From contig OY735202.1 in the NCBI GenBank assembly GCA_963457665.1, positions 46,091,403 to 46,155,402 of the forward strand: a DNA stretch of 64,000 nt, given 5' to 3'. The notes beneath the pieces are model-generated. The model did not search any database and was not told the origin of the DNA. It was given only the letters and a program-made list of their open reading frames with translations. The first letter of the stretch is position 1; each line of letters opens with the position of its first letter. Origin of the DNA: Thysanoteuthis rhombus. Its lineage: Eukaryota > Mollusca > Cephalopoda > Oegopsida > Thysanoteuthidae. Made by a program: the position numbers and the translations under genes. Shown piece after piece: positions 12,501 through 23,435 of the stretch.

Positions 12501-15500
12501 AATGTAAGCAATAATAAAACAAACACATTGGCCTTCGAATAGTTAACATGTAGCTCTCATTTCTTCAACTAAATTCCAATCGTCTTACCTTGAGAATTTA
12601 TGCAGTGCATTTGAGGTAAAAAAAATATGAACAGTGCAATACACAAAGAAAGCATTAATGACTGTACTTCCAGATGTTGATAAAGCATCCAGATTTAGAC
12701 TTGCAAAATTTTGAAGTAAATCAAGACAGATTTGAAACAAAAGAGATCAAGATTTATTGGTAAACCCTTTCAGTATGAGTTTTACTTCATGTTCCCTTAA
12801 GGTGAAGGTAGTTTAAGAAGAGTGTAAATAAAAGGTAATATTGATATATGAGGGGCAATCAAAAAGTTTCAGGACTTCTATGAAAAGTCTATTTGAATTT
12901 GGCTGCCATCCCCTTCCAGCGATATGTTGCTCCCGGCACTTCTGCCATGCTTGGAACGCTTCCTGGAAATCCCATTCTTTAAGCATGTCAAACGCCATCT
13001 GTGATTCACGCTCAATTTCATCCATCTTCAGCTTGAACTTTATCTTGGGAGAAGAGAAAGAACTTGCAAGGAGCTGAATCCAGAGACAGATGTAAAGCAA
13101 CAATCATGCTGGCGAGTCATAAGAACTTGCTTGTTTTCGACACACTGTGAGCAGACATGTTGTCTTGTTGGAAGCTCCAATTACCATCATGCCATAGTTC
13201 AGGTCATTTGCACTGACTGTTCTCTAATAGGCGTTTCAGAATGATACAGCAAAACTCAGTACTGACAGTTTGACCCCTTAGGGATGCACCATTTGCTCAA
13301 TTTCTTTGATGCTTGTTCAGATGCTTGTTATCCTTCAATGATGTTTTAAGATGCTTGTTATCCTTCAATGATGTTTTAAGATGCTTGTTATCCTTCAATG
13401 ATGTTCTACCACTCATGAAGCCAGTTACCAATTTCCTCGAGTTCGATATTTTCTCTCTGCTCACACTTGAGATCTATCCTGAAATTGCCAACGAGTTTAA
13501 CACAGGCCTGAATGTTCACAGTATGATGCCATGCAGCATGCTGACCCGTGACAATCTCTGCTCACTTCTTGCAGCATAAGCATGACTGTCCTGTACCTAG
13601 TTTGTTCACAACAGGGAGAATCTTGGAACTTTTTGATCACACCTTGTTCATCTAAATTATTACTATGCTGGTCCATCTGATCTACAGGAATGAATTTTGT
13701 GATACGTATGTTTTTTTTAATCATTTATGATACTATAAATGAGTGAATAAACAAAAGTAAGTATATAATTAGGCCATACAGGAGTTCAGATTACTGCCTG
13801 GCATAGATTACAAAAAAAAAAAAGAAAAGAAAAGAAGGAGGCCTTCAAAGTTAATTTTTGAGACATCTTAGAGAGAAAATGGTCTATACAGATGAACTAA
13901 AAAAAAAAAAAGCATAGTTTTTACATTACATCCAACCATATTTTCAGACAAAGCATAAAACTAGATTTTGACAAAACATTCAAAGGTCAGACTACAGTGC
14001 ATGTTCATTTCTTGTTTTTAAATCAATCTCATATTTCTGATGACTGAATTACATACAATCACTCTTTACTCGAAGAACATAAAACAAGGTTAAATGCTCA
14101 CTGACCAGCTTGTTCATCTGTCTTTTTGTTAGACGCAGAGTTCACTGCAGCTACATCTTGTGTTTGTTGCACACTTTCCGTAACTGGAGCATCCTGAAAA
14201 AAGAATGTTTGTAACTAAGAAAAAAGAAAAACTGAACAACTAAACAAGGGTTTCTAATAAGAAAAAAAAATTTTTTTTCTCAAGTACTTGTTGAAGTTTC
14301 ATTTTCATGTACATTAATTTAGGTAATGTATAGGATACCTTCCTCTGGCATTTATATATATCGAAGCGGTGTAAACTAGGTCATTATGTACACCTAATAT
14401 ATTGAAGGTGGCGTAAACTATTTTGACAATTTAAAACTGCATTTTCAAACATCAAAACACACATTTCAATACACTTGACTACAAAGGATAAGTCAATTAT
14501 TGAACAAATGAAAGCAGAAAACTTGACCATTTATGACTGTATGTCATTAAAATCAACTAGAAAGGATAAATTAGGGTTAGTATTAGGGTTAGGGTTATTG
14601 TTAAAGTCTATAACAGAACAAACGAAAGCAGCAAACTTGTCATTATTGTGATGGCAGTCTTGCCACTGAAAAAATAGTTTATGCTGTCCATACATGAATG
14701 GAGTGTTTACACCACTTCAATATATAACAATATTTTTTTCTTTGTAAGGCACATAAAAAAGATATTTCTTTTGAGAAGAAATAATTTCAGACAATGTGAC
14801 ATCAGTTTCTTTTTTCATGTAAAATTCTCAATTCAATTGATGGGTAAATTTACTGGTAAAAGTTAATTTCTTTCCTGTAGAAGAAGAAGGATTCCCATGG
14901 TCTTGTGTCAGCCAGGGCTGTGCTTACATAACCCGAAATAAAATTGGCAATTACCACTCTGGTAAAAGTGATATATAAGAATAGAAACCTCAGTACAATA
15001 GACTACAGAGATTGGAGGGGGGTGGTGCTGATCTAGTAGTGTACAAATTAAGTACTTTAGCATTTTTGGATGAGATTTAAAACCAGTTAATTATCAGTAT
15101 CAAATAGTGATCAAACAAGTTTACATTTTCTGCAAATAGCTCTCCTAAGCTCAGTCTACATGAGTAATTAACTATTTTTATTTTGAGAAATTTCTTGCTC
15201 AGATGTCTCCGTCCCCCACCCCTGAAAATTTGTCAGAGCCAGGAAATAGTTACTTCATATTTTCATTGATATTTTTAGATACGTCCACACATTTCTATAA
15301 GACAATTTTCAGTCAGTCAGTCCCTAATAAGTAAAATATCGATTTCTCAGCTGTATCACATTGGATTGATGTGAAACTTGGTCCAGACCTTCTAGAGAAC
15401 CATCCTCATCTCCCTGCAACTATCACCACGAATGGTGGACACATAGTTGAACTTATGGTTCTTGTTTTTAATTTAATCAAATTCTTGTCTTCTGATATTT

Positions 15501-18500
15501 TTAAAATATTTCCTATCAATTCGATTTCATGAACTACATTCTGAAAAATTATGTAATCAAGAAAAAAAGAAAAGAAAAATAGTTTCGATTTATAGACCAT
15601 CAGAAAAGCGAAAATTTAAAACCCATGATTGATATATTGCAAGAAAAGCAATAAATTTTACAATTTTTAAAGCCTGCTTGAAATATGGTTTCCAAGGACA
15701 TTGAAGAAATATTTGTAGGAAGGATTGTCCAAGTTATTTACAAGCAAGTTGTAGAAACTACACAATTTCCTACATTTTATTAGAATGATTTGAAAGATTT
15801 TCATACAAAGTAGGAGCATCTGTATTAGTCAAGTGGTTAGTAGGATGGTCTTACCATTGATTGATAATGATTTTTATACTTACTGAGAGTTCTAGAAATT
15901 CAGTCTTATGCTAAAGTTGGTTTAGTCTAGCAAAGATACTTATTTCTGATAATTTTATGGTAAAACAATAAGATTCAACTATTTTTAAGCAAGAAAAATC
16001 TCAAGTTTTTCGTACCCAAAGAAGTGTTTTATAAACCGCATCTTTCTCGTCCAAACGGTTCATTTGCAGTTTGTTTCAATTATTTCAAGTACTAAATCTA
16101 ATTTTGTCAAAATAATATTGTTCATTGCAGAATTAATAAATTTGTAAAAAAAATACTGAGTATATTTATCAATATCTAATTCTTACACAGTATTCGTTCA
16201 GGCGCTGGAAATTGCAGAATTGTTAAATCAAATTTAGTTTACTAACTGAAATTATTTTAGTCAAGGTTCGTTGAATCGAAATTCACGAAGTTGTTATAAA
16301 AAACAAAATTTTCATAAGTAAAATGAGCTGCTTTAATTGAATCTAAATTCAGTTTCTTGGTGACTGTTTTTGTTTTTGAGAAAGAGTAACTTTTTTAGGG
16401 GGAGCGAGTGAATTGACTGTGGGTGATCTATCAACTATGTACGTACTATGTAAAACTGGATACTGGCTGTATCCATCTTGGCGACAACTGATGGTCTGAT
16501 CGATCGGTAGTATCCCTGATTTTTTAACAGCAAACAACCCCCCCCCCCCCGAAGGGATAAGTGATTAAGGGATAGCCCTGACCGAGTGTGCCAGGATTAG
16601 TCGATAGGTGCAAGGTTTCTCATTTCCCCATTATTCATCAGTGTTATTTCGTTACATTGAAACTGCCGCCGTAGTGTGTGTTTCAACCTAATTCTCAATG
16701 TCCTAAGTATGCACAAACTGTTATAAATTCAACAAATAACGGTCAGAAAGTCAGAGTTCATTTTAGGAGGTATTCATATTGAAAATTGAACTTCGGGTTC
16801 CGTAAAGATGGATACAGAGTCAGTGACCAGTTTTAGATAATAGGTACATTGTAAATTGATCACCCACTTCAGAGCCAATCCCCTCGCATCCCCGAAGTAA
16901 CATTTTTTTCTCGAAAACGGAAAAAGTTCCCCAAGAAACTAATGTCAGATTCAGTTAAAGCAGATCATTCCGCATGGGAGAAATGTTTTTCTACAACGAT
17001 TTCTGTAATTTCAATTTAACGAGCCATGGCCATCATTTGATACTGATATTTTCAAATCATTTTTAAAAGAATATTTTCTCAATAGAAATATAAGAAAATG
17101 GTAATCCGGGTCGAGACAGGCATCGTTTGACAAAAGTAGGAACATAAGAGGAGAAACAACACTCAAATGACAGACAAGTTGTTGACGACAGGTGTAACAG
17201 AAACACGTTGTTGAATGTTTATAATTTGACACTTTCATTATTCAATGCAACTTAATCTTCAAGATAAGACGTGCACATCAATGACATGCACTTATAGATT
17301 GTCTCACATTCAAAAAGTTGGCTGATCCCCGGTAAATTTATGTAAGTAAGAAATGAACATTCAAAATTTTAGGCAGAATCAATGAGTTCTTCAATGTCTC
17401 TCTTAATTGGATTCAATTTGCAAATAAAGCAAAATGTATCGTTTTTGGTAGAAGAAAATCGTGCCTATAGTTATCAAGGTTTGAGGGAAATACTCACTAG
17501 CAGATTTTTACAAGAGTTTTAAAGATGATGTCTTCTAGGGGTTAACCCAAGCCTTGACTAAACTGCCCCCCCCCCCCGATTCTAATTCTCATTTTTCTTC
17601 GAGATAAGAAAAAAGACACTTAAAACACCCAAGAAAAAGAGAAGAAGTTCAGGAAGTACAAGGGGGCTAGGATAGGGGATTTTCTCTGGTATGTGGTGTG
17701 GGTAATATAATCGTTTCCATATAAACACGTACACTTTTTCACGAGTATACCGTTTTTGAAACATAAAAAAAATGCCATTTCCTTAGAAACAATAACGGAA
17801 ACACTTCAAGTAAAAGAAATGAAAAAGATGGAGCAGCAGTTTTAGTAGCAAAGTTTCCGAATGGCAAAATCCTACTAAGTAACTTAGAAGTCAAAATTAG
17901 AGATCATGATTTTGGAGGGGGTGGTAAGAAAGAAAAAGTCACTACGTTGCATCTTTCTCGGAGCGAAAAGAACAGGCTTGAGGAGCCAAGACTGACGAGG
18001 AAGGTAGTTGTGGTTAGGTATTGAAAGGAAAAAAGCAGTTCTTAAAATGCATAGTATTATCAACAGTGAAATTATTTGCATGAAAGACAAATATGGAGTA
18101 ATTGAGTGGGGGGAAGAAAAAAAAACTATGTAAGTTTTATATTTGTTTATCGGAAATGAAACAAGATGACGGCAGAGAGACGAAACATTTTCGCTTGTTT
18201 TATGCGAAGTCAGCAACTTCTTGTTTAAGAGTTTGGTGAAAAGTAATACTCAAACCACCTATTAATTGGTTTTATTGAAATAACGTTGGTGTCCAAGTTA
18301 CAATTTTACATTGACTATTCGGCAATCACGATTATTAATTAAATGTGAATAAAAGTTTGGTTTACCCCAAGTTGAAACACAAAACATTTTTTTTTCTTCT
18401 TTTTTTTTTTTTTTTTTGCCACCACCGTCAAAACACGAAGTCTCTTCCATCAGAGTACCACAAAAATGTGTAATTTGCAACTATTAAGAATTAGATGATA

Positions 18501-20056
18501 ACGTATAGTTTCCAGCCAATTTTTCAGAATATGAAAAATTTGACACTAAAAGATGTTATTTTCGAGTTGAGTTACCATTTTCAAGCATTTTCTTTTTCGT
18601 GAAAAAAAAAAAAAGAAGTCATTTCTTTTTCAGGAATCACAAAAGGCATCACGTACATTATGGGAAAAAAAAGTTTTCAGTAGCTGATTTCAACATAATT
18701 AGCAAACATAAAATGTAATAGAGTAAGACAGGATGGGAATGGCAAATTTTTGGAGTGTTTTAATTTTTGAAGCAAGCACGAGAAAAAAAAAATTAGTAAT
18801 GTAATCCTTTCTCTCTTCTCCACGGCACCAGTCATAAGATAAACAAAGAACATAACGAAACATTTGAAAGAGACTCAAGTCTTTCTTTGAGATAAAGTGA
18901 ATCAACCAAGGGGGGAAAAAAAAGGTCTTGTTTTTTCATCGATATGAGAACAATCAAGTTCTATACGTCGTCGATCGCAGTATTTTACTCAGATGGTGGT
19001 GGAGATTTTTTTTCTTTTCTAAATCCTGTTATGTCAGTGTTACTATTGGAGGAGAAAAAATCCAGCGATTCCATAGAGCTTCAAGGAAATAAATTCTAAA
19101 TTAAAAACAAACATGTAGAGAAAAAAACAACAACAGCATCAGTAGTAACGAAATATATATTATATCGTATTGCAGTCTTGGGGGAAAAATTGATCCTTTT
19201 TTTGTTTTGTTTTAATGTTGGACAAAAATTTTTTTTAAAAATCAAAAAAAATCAGGATATATTTTTTGGTCAAATCTAAGAAGGAAACATATAGAAAACT
19301 TACATATCTCAACATTTTTGTCATTGTTTATCAATTATAGAGTTTTTTCCTTTGGTAGGCTACCTCAAAAAGTGACACGTATTTAAATAACATAACTTCG
19401 ATTTTCCCGATCTCCTAGGTGTCAGACTTCGAATATTTTCATAGGTTTATTTTACGCACACAAGAGAAATAAAATATGCATAACACTAACTGACTTAAAC
19501 GTAGTAAAGTTTCTTTTAGTTTTTACTTTCATAACCCCCCCCCCCAAAAAAAAACATGAGGGAGATGTTTTATTATTTCATATTTACCAAGAACTCTACG
19601 AAGTAACATTGTAATATTTTTCATGCATGATTATTTTCCGAACTGATAATTAAGTCCTATAATTATCATTACCTATTCCGTTGTTGTTAAACATTACGTT
19701 TACATTTCGATGAGGAGTATGATGACACATCAACACAATCAGTCACATCGTCGTCGCGACGGTTCAGCAAAAAGACTACCCCCCCCCGCCGAATAATATG
19801 AAAAAAAAAAAAAAAAAAGGACTAAACACAATCCTTATTCCAAAATAAACCAAAGCATAATAAAGACGAGAGAAACTTCGATTACTTCAGAAGTTTGTTA
19901 AACACGTAAGTTTAGGTAGATAGCATTTTATCTCCAAAAAAACAAACAAAAGGTTTGATTATTTGTTTTCGTTAATCAGCTGTCTCAAACATCAATAAAA
20001 CATAAAGCACTTACCTTATAGATACAAGATTTTACGCTTTGGTATAGCCGAGACAT
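9323..20056 (-). CDS. TMEM263: TMEM263-like small membrane protein (three coding exons)
   Basis: Joining minus-strand exons 20056-20015, 14193-14106 and 9507-9323 gives a continuous 104-residue protein; phases 0 and 1 agree at the two junctions. From residue 48 the protein reads QQPGMIWRVSSGLYN, then a glycine/valine-rich hydrophobic stretch (about 65-84), then VVSHVPIPGK and a basic KAKDKSE end. This is the layout of vertebrate TMEM263 (C12orf23), a small glycine-zipper membrane protein of poorly known function, linked in vertebrates to skeletal growth. The family is usually about 115 residues with two glycine-rich segments. Here the centre is shorter and one segment seems to be missing. Residues 15-43 are polar. 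The N-terminus MSRLYQSVKSC is not like the vertebrate one; its ATG is the first in frame before a strong GTAAGT donor. Tc1, mariner and MITE-like insertions lie in the introns. Family identity is fairly sure; the first exon is less so. Confidence 0.82.
9591..9616. repeat. poly-A tract
   Basis: Uninterrupted A run of about 26 bases just upstream (on the minus strand) of TMEM263-like exon 3, inside intron 2. Confidence 0.8.
9870..10310 (+). repeat. tRNA-derived SINE-like repeat (family R2), two tandem heads
   Basis: A tRNA-like head with an A-box-like GGTTGATAAGAGAG and a B-box-like TTCAAATCACGG lies at 10035-10110. A second, diverged head lies at 10190-10265. Both are followed by GGGAAATGTTAAT or similar. 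The same unit, with the upstream GCAGGGTCAA block, recurs at 44455-44725. It is a retroposed element in intron 2 of the TMEM263-like gene. Confidence 0.6.
10755..10880 (+). repeat. SINE-like repeat fragment (family R1)
   Basis: It shares the order CAGAAAATGGAATCAGCA, GAGTTCAAACTCC and GGGCTTGGGAAAAGGTATG with other R1 copies (for example 33840, 37245 and 61575). The B-box-like GAGTTCAAACTC indicates a tRNA-derived head. Confidence 0.6.
11580..12125 (+). pseudogene. Tc1-like transposase remnant
   Basis: Reading the plus strand across several frameshifts gives, in order, PDESRICICQGDDAG, then FQNDNAS followed by HRRKSIK, then blocks equivalent to the DDE-domain C-terminus of Tc1-family transposases, including EEYC-like and KSMPQRI-like stretches near 12040-12080. 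Tc1 elements cut and paste DNA into TA sites with a DDE catalytic triad. Stops and frameshifts throughout show this copy is dead. The N-terminal DNA-binding half was not found. It lies in intron 2 of the TMEM263-like gene, in the opposite orientation. Confidence 0.75.
12847..13315 (-). pseudogene. mariner-like transposase remnant, 5' truncated
   Basis: On the minus strand, WHDGNWSFQQDNMSAHS gives the mariner catalytic region around the second aspartate. It is followed by FSSPKIKFKLK and FQEAFQAWQKCREQHIAG, the usual C-terminal end of this mariner lineage. The 3' boundary at about 12847 carries the terminal motif GGGGCAATCAAAAAGTTTC. The N-terminal DNA-binding part is absent, and at least one frameshift separates the blocks near 13100. 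It sits in intron 2 of the TMEM263-like gene in the same orientation. Confidence 0.82.
13321..13406. repeat. 30-bp tandem repeat, 2.9 units
   Basis: ATGCTTGTTATCCTTCAATG plus ten more bases is repeated at exactly 30-bp spacing, the third unit diverging in its last few bases. The units are nearly identical, so the array is young. It abuts the broken 5' end of the mariner remnant. The unit length is a multiple of three, so an open frame crosses it, but nothing suggests that frame is a gene. Confidence 0.9.
14106..14193 (-). CDS. TMEM263: TMEM263-like, coding exon 2
   Basis: The exon is bounded by an acceptor ending TTTTTTCAG and a donor GTCAGT on the minus strand. It enters at phase 0, leaves at phase 1, and is open throughout. 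It encodes residues 15-43, DAPVTESVQQTQDV onward, a polar Gln/Asn/Lys-rich N-terminal region matching the low-complexity polar head of TMEM263 proteins. The G at its end completes Asp44 with exon 3. Confidence 0.75.
14352..14726. mobile_element. MITE-like element with terminal inverted repeats
   Basis: The left end at 14352-14376 (CGAAGCGGTGTAAAC) and an inner copy at 14397-14420 (TATTGAAGGTGGCGTAAAC) are inverted relative to the right end at 14705-14726 (GTTTACACCACTTCAATATA). Inside, a block containing AAAGCAG and AACTTG is repeated at about 14503-14530 and 14620-14645. Between these blocks lies a run of TTAGGG units. There is no transposase ORF, so this would be non-autonomous. It lies in intron 1 of the TMEM263-like gene. 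Confidence 0.55.
14571..14598 (+). repeat. Short interstitial telomere-like (TTAGGG) run
   Basis: Three TTAGGG hexamers with one degenerate unit are packed in 28 bases, inside the MITE-like element. It is too short to be a true telomere. Confidence 0.7.
14727..20014. other. Intron 1 of the TMEM263-like gene, no other gene seen
   Basis: There are no splice-bounded exons or recognisable proteins here. Poly-C runs occur at about 16540, 17565, 19537 and 19780, with A runs nearby. The half nearest exon 1 has visibly more CG dinucleotides than the rest of the window, which fits closeness to a promoter. Confidence 0.5.
20015..20056 (-). CDS. TMEM263: TMEM263-like, coding exon 1
   Basis: The first ATG in frame opens MSRLYQSVKSCIYK, ending at phase 0 on a consensus AAG/GTAAGT donor. 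Phase and strand fit exon 2. No homology supports these 14 residues; the call rests on the donor, the frame and the position just below the promoter-like region. Confidence 0.6.
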
Positions 20057-20500
20057 GATGTTAAACAGTAGTGTAAAAAATCCAGTGGAAAATAGTTGAT
20101 TTTTTTCTCTCTCTTATTTCGAGAAAGTAAATTATACTGAAAACAAGTGCTGGGTCCGAATTTGATCCCACCTCCGGATTCTTTGAACACTACTGCTTGT
20201 TGTTGAAACCATACACGCTAACTAGATGGGGGATGCATCCAACAGTGTGCCAAATATATCACTCGCGAGATGTTTAAATTTCTCCACCTTTTTGAAAGGG
20301 AGCTAAGAAAAAGAGTCTCTCAGCAGTAGTGTTGGAGTGGAGAGAAAAAAAATTGTAGATGCTAGTGAAATGAATTACTATGTCGACCAAGAAAAGCTGC
20401 CACGTTGTTTACCTTGTAATGGTCGCAGACATTTAGGATTTAATGTTGATTGGATAATTTCCCAGCCTCGATTTCGCGTTAGCCAATCGTTTTCGGTTTT
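20057..20500 (-). promoter_or_regulatory. Candidate promoter / 5' UTR of the TMEM263-like gene
   Basis: The sequence upstream of exon 1 has more CG dinucleotides than its surroundings. It carries CCAAT-type boxes in both orientations (ATTGG near 20449, CCAAT near 20482). No clear TATA box was identified. The transcription start cannot be placed from sequence alone. Confidence 0.4.
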
Positions 20501-21099
20501 AAATATAGAAGCTTCTCGCGTAATTTTTTTTTCCGAAGAAAACCGCCAAGGTAGAAGTTCCTCAGATAACAATAAAAGTGTCAAATCTTGTCAGAATTTC
20601 ATTCGATTGAATGTCTCGATCATTGTAAGTGATTCATTCGAACTTTCTTTCCTATCTTTGTTTTTCATAGCGTTTCGGCCGTGTACACTCCGGCCTTCTT
20701 CGGGTAAACAAACAACCAAAGACTAGGAAAATAGTCTGAATGAACTACATGATTTAACATAAGCGACAATCCTACTACTAGATATTTTTGACAGTTATTC
20801 CACAAAAATTATACTTTTGTTTTAATTTCAAGTAATTCAATAAATCCTACTTGATTTTTTCCTACTGTCTTATGTTTCCTCAACTTGAATGTTTGTTATC
20901 TAATTCATGTTTACTTTATTTGAATTCAATTTAAAAAAATATATATTTTTTTGGAAAGAACTTTTCCTTGTGTTGTTGAAATTAATTTGAAAATAAATAC
21001 AAATAAGTGCAAGATTTCTACTATAACTTGAAGCTAGCCACATATTTGATAATAATACTTCCTTTAGTTCTTGTCTATAAAAGTACTAACTTCTGTTCA

Positions 21100-21365
21100 T
21101 CACTGCTCACTCAATGGCCAGCAATGTGCAGCCCTGGTTTGCAAGAACCAGTCATCTGCCCCAGCCTCTTGGCTGGTTATGATATCCACTTTTTTTTATG
21201 ATGACTAATCACTGTTACAAGCCTTACCAGTTTCATTTCACTGATGTTGGAATCTTTCTCCCATATGAACAGCTACTGAATTGTGTGTCTCTTTCTCTCA
21301 TGCACAACATGTATCCTTAACGAATAACTACCACTTTGGCGAATATACCTGAGTGTTATGTACAT
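21100..21365 (+). repeat. Dispersed repeat (family R6), copy 1
   Basis: The block from CTTGGCTGGTTATGAT through CAGTTTCATTTCA, AATTGTGTGTCT and GAATAACTACCACTT to CGAATATACCTG is repeated in the same order and strand at 34020-34235. It has no coding potential that I can recognise. Confidence 0.75.
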
Positions 21366-21489
21366 ATATGCATATATATACGATTTATAAATTGCATTAT
21401 ATACATAACTGCCGCGTTGAAAGAGACAAATAGACCGAGTAACAAGGTGAGAATTTGGGTTGAAAGCAATTATTTAGCCTTTGCATTAC

Positions 21490-21573
21490 TGGCAGCTGTT
21501 TAGCTCAATGGTAAGAGCATCAGTATGTTAAAGCAGCTACCCCATCGGTGGCAGGTTTGATTCCTTCGGCAGC
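21490..21573 (+). repeat. tRNA-like sequence, probably a tRNA-derived SINE head or tRNA pseudogene
   Basis: There is an A-box TAGCTCAATGGTAAGAG with a clean 4-bp D stem (GCTC/GAGC), and a B-box GGTTTGATTCC. The acceptor ends (AGCTGTT with GGCAGCC) pair at six of seven positions if G-T wobble is allowed, and the T stem has one mismatch. No anticodon stem forms at the expected place, so this is not a working tRNA gene. Confidence 0.6.
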
Positions 21574-21713
21574 CCCATTTTCTTAAATTGTTTATTCTAA
21601 TTACATTGTCTGAATCAAGAGATATATTAACTGTATAATGACAAGAGATTAGTTTCTCTATAATGTAGTACAATTCATGAATCATTCTGTTGGGCCAAAT
21701 ATGTCCATTTATC

Positions 21714-21831
<118 letters not shown>

Positions 21832-22349
21832 GTGCATATCCATCCTGTGAGATTAAACTTGATCGCTCAACTCAGTTGAATCAACTCTCTCTAAGGCATG
21901 TAAGTTTCTCAGCTTTCTTGACTACTGATAACGTTAAGCAAAGAATATAATATAAAGGGAGCCGTTTATTGTGATTGCTTTGAATAGAGTATTTGTGAAT
22001 GGCTGGTTTTAATAACAATAATAATTCAATAACATTATCCGTGAATATAACAAGTGGCTTCCTCTGTATTTTTTAATTGCACGTTGTTTGAAATAAATAA
22101 TAAATCATTCCTACATTTGTAAATATATGTTTTAAATAAATGGAGCAGAATTTTAGAATTTTTTTTTCCATGCTAAATTAGTATTCCGTGATTAGAGACG
22201 ATGAGCATCTAAATTCTTTTGGAAAAAGGTGACCCTGTTGAATGTCCGAATGTCCAGTCATGTTTTTTTCATCAACATCAATACTTGGAGTTCTTCATTC
22301 TAATGATTAGCAGCAGTTGTAGTAGAACTAAGTGATGGAAATACCTATG

Positions 22350-22615
22350 TTGTATCAGCTTGTTCAACATGAGATTCTGATTTTTTATCAACCAGAATAA
22401 ATAGAAGAAAAATCATTTATTCAATTGAAATATTCACCTTTGGTCTCTGTACATTTATTGCACTTAGCCATCAAGTCATTAATTCTCTCTGTAGAGAATT
22501 TTTCTTTCAAAGAACTTATATATTCGTTGAAGGCTTTTTAGAGAAGTTCTTGCCTGTTAGGGAAGTGGTCTAGATGCTTAATAAAATGCAAATATGAAGA
22601 ACGGAGATTAGGTGA
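22350..22615 (-). pseudogene. mariner-like transposase C-terminal fragment
   Basis: The minus strand reads YSPNLRSSYLHFIKHLDHF, one stop, then KAFNEYISSLKEKF and CNKCTETKGEYFN before a terminal stop. This matches the end of mariner transposases, where YSPDLAPSDYH precedes a K.D.CI...G.Y.. ending. The third catalytic aspartate position is lost (SSY in place of PSD). Only about 80 codons remain. Confidence 0.72.
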
Positions 22616-22694
22616 ATAAGCAAGTTGTAATAAAATCTCCATTTTTATCTTATTCAACTTTAGTAATGCTATTTTTGGATGTGCGGGATGACAT

Positions 22695-22885
22695 AACATT
22701 TACCGGTACAGGAAATAGAATTTGTGCAACAAGTTCAAATTTCGGCCAAAGCTACTTATGTTCAATTTACACGAATGCCTTTGGGAAAGGTATGAATCCA
22801 TTTCTCCTCCCCTCCAGCTTGGGACCATTTGACAGAACTGATTCGGCATGGGCATTTTGGCATGAATGTTTAGGTGACGTCTGAT
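22695..22885 (+). repeat. SINE-like repeat fragment (family R1)
   Basis: ACAGGAAATAGAATTTGTGC, AAGTTCAAATTTCGGCC, ACTTATGTTCA and CTTTGGGAAAGGTATGAATC follow the R1 order seen at 10755, 33840 and 37245. It lies beside the mariner fragment, in plus orientation. Confidence 0.65.
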
Positions 22886-23078
22886 TTGGTGACTGACATT
22901 TTGGCATTAGGAAAAAATATGTTCATTGATTCATTATCATTCTAAGGTGAAACTTAAAATAGCCTTAAAACTGTAAATTTAACTTTATTGCAAAAAATAT
23001 TTTTATGCTGCAAATAAAACTCTAAGTTTATAAAATTAAACAACAGTTTTTATTTAAATTATCATTATTCAGCTTTCA

Positions 23079-23435
23079 AGAAGATGATAGCTCATGCTGA
23101 AAATATCACAGATATGTATTTACACCACGATTTTGATAAACATAGAGTGCCAGATATTGGAGACCATGTTCTGGTGAAATTAGTTGCTGAGAACTCTACT
23201 GAACAATTCCACAGTAGCTCAATAGACAAGCATCAAAAGGAGTTTGTTGTTAGCTACTTTAAGGTAATCCAGAAAAATCTTTGGTAAATTTGGCAAACCC
23301 CCAATATCGACATTCTAACATTGACAAAAAGAATGTTGTCATGAACCTGCCTCCACCCATCTCAGCTGGAGGTACCAAAAGTGCAAAGTCAATTTGGCAT
23401 TTTTCTGTTGACTTAACAGCATTCAACTGCCAGTA
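23079..23435 (+). pseudogene. Orphan coding-like segment, family not recognised
   Basis: After a plausible acceptor (TTATCATTATTCAG) an open frame of about 60 codons contains KHRVPDIGDHVLVKLVAE, a composition unlike the AT-rich noise around it. It runs to a possible donor at 23263 (AAG/GTAATC) but stays open to a stop at 23287. A second frame resumes downstream with NVVMNLPPPISAGGTKSAK, ending at about 23430. Two consecutive protein-like frames separated by a small shift suggest a decayed intron-less gene or transposon ORF. It does not phase with the hydrolase gene downstream. I cannot assign a function. Confidence 0.35.

Noticed and set aside
13313-13579. Possible CRISPR-like or coding repeat at 13321-13406
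   Set aside because: The 30-bp units are contiguous with no spacers, the genome is animal, and the open frame only reflects a unit length divisible by three.
20337-20726. 129-codon plus-strand frame opposite the TMEM263-like promoter
   Set aside because: It opens on GTG, shows no recognisable domain and has no splice or conservation support. It lies in the less AT-rich promoter-like zone where long frames arise by chance.
21490-21573. Functional tRNA gene
   Set aside because: The A and B boxes are good, but no anticodon stem forms and both the acceptor and T stems have mismatches, so a SINE head or pseudogene is more likely.
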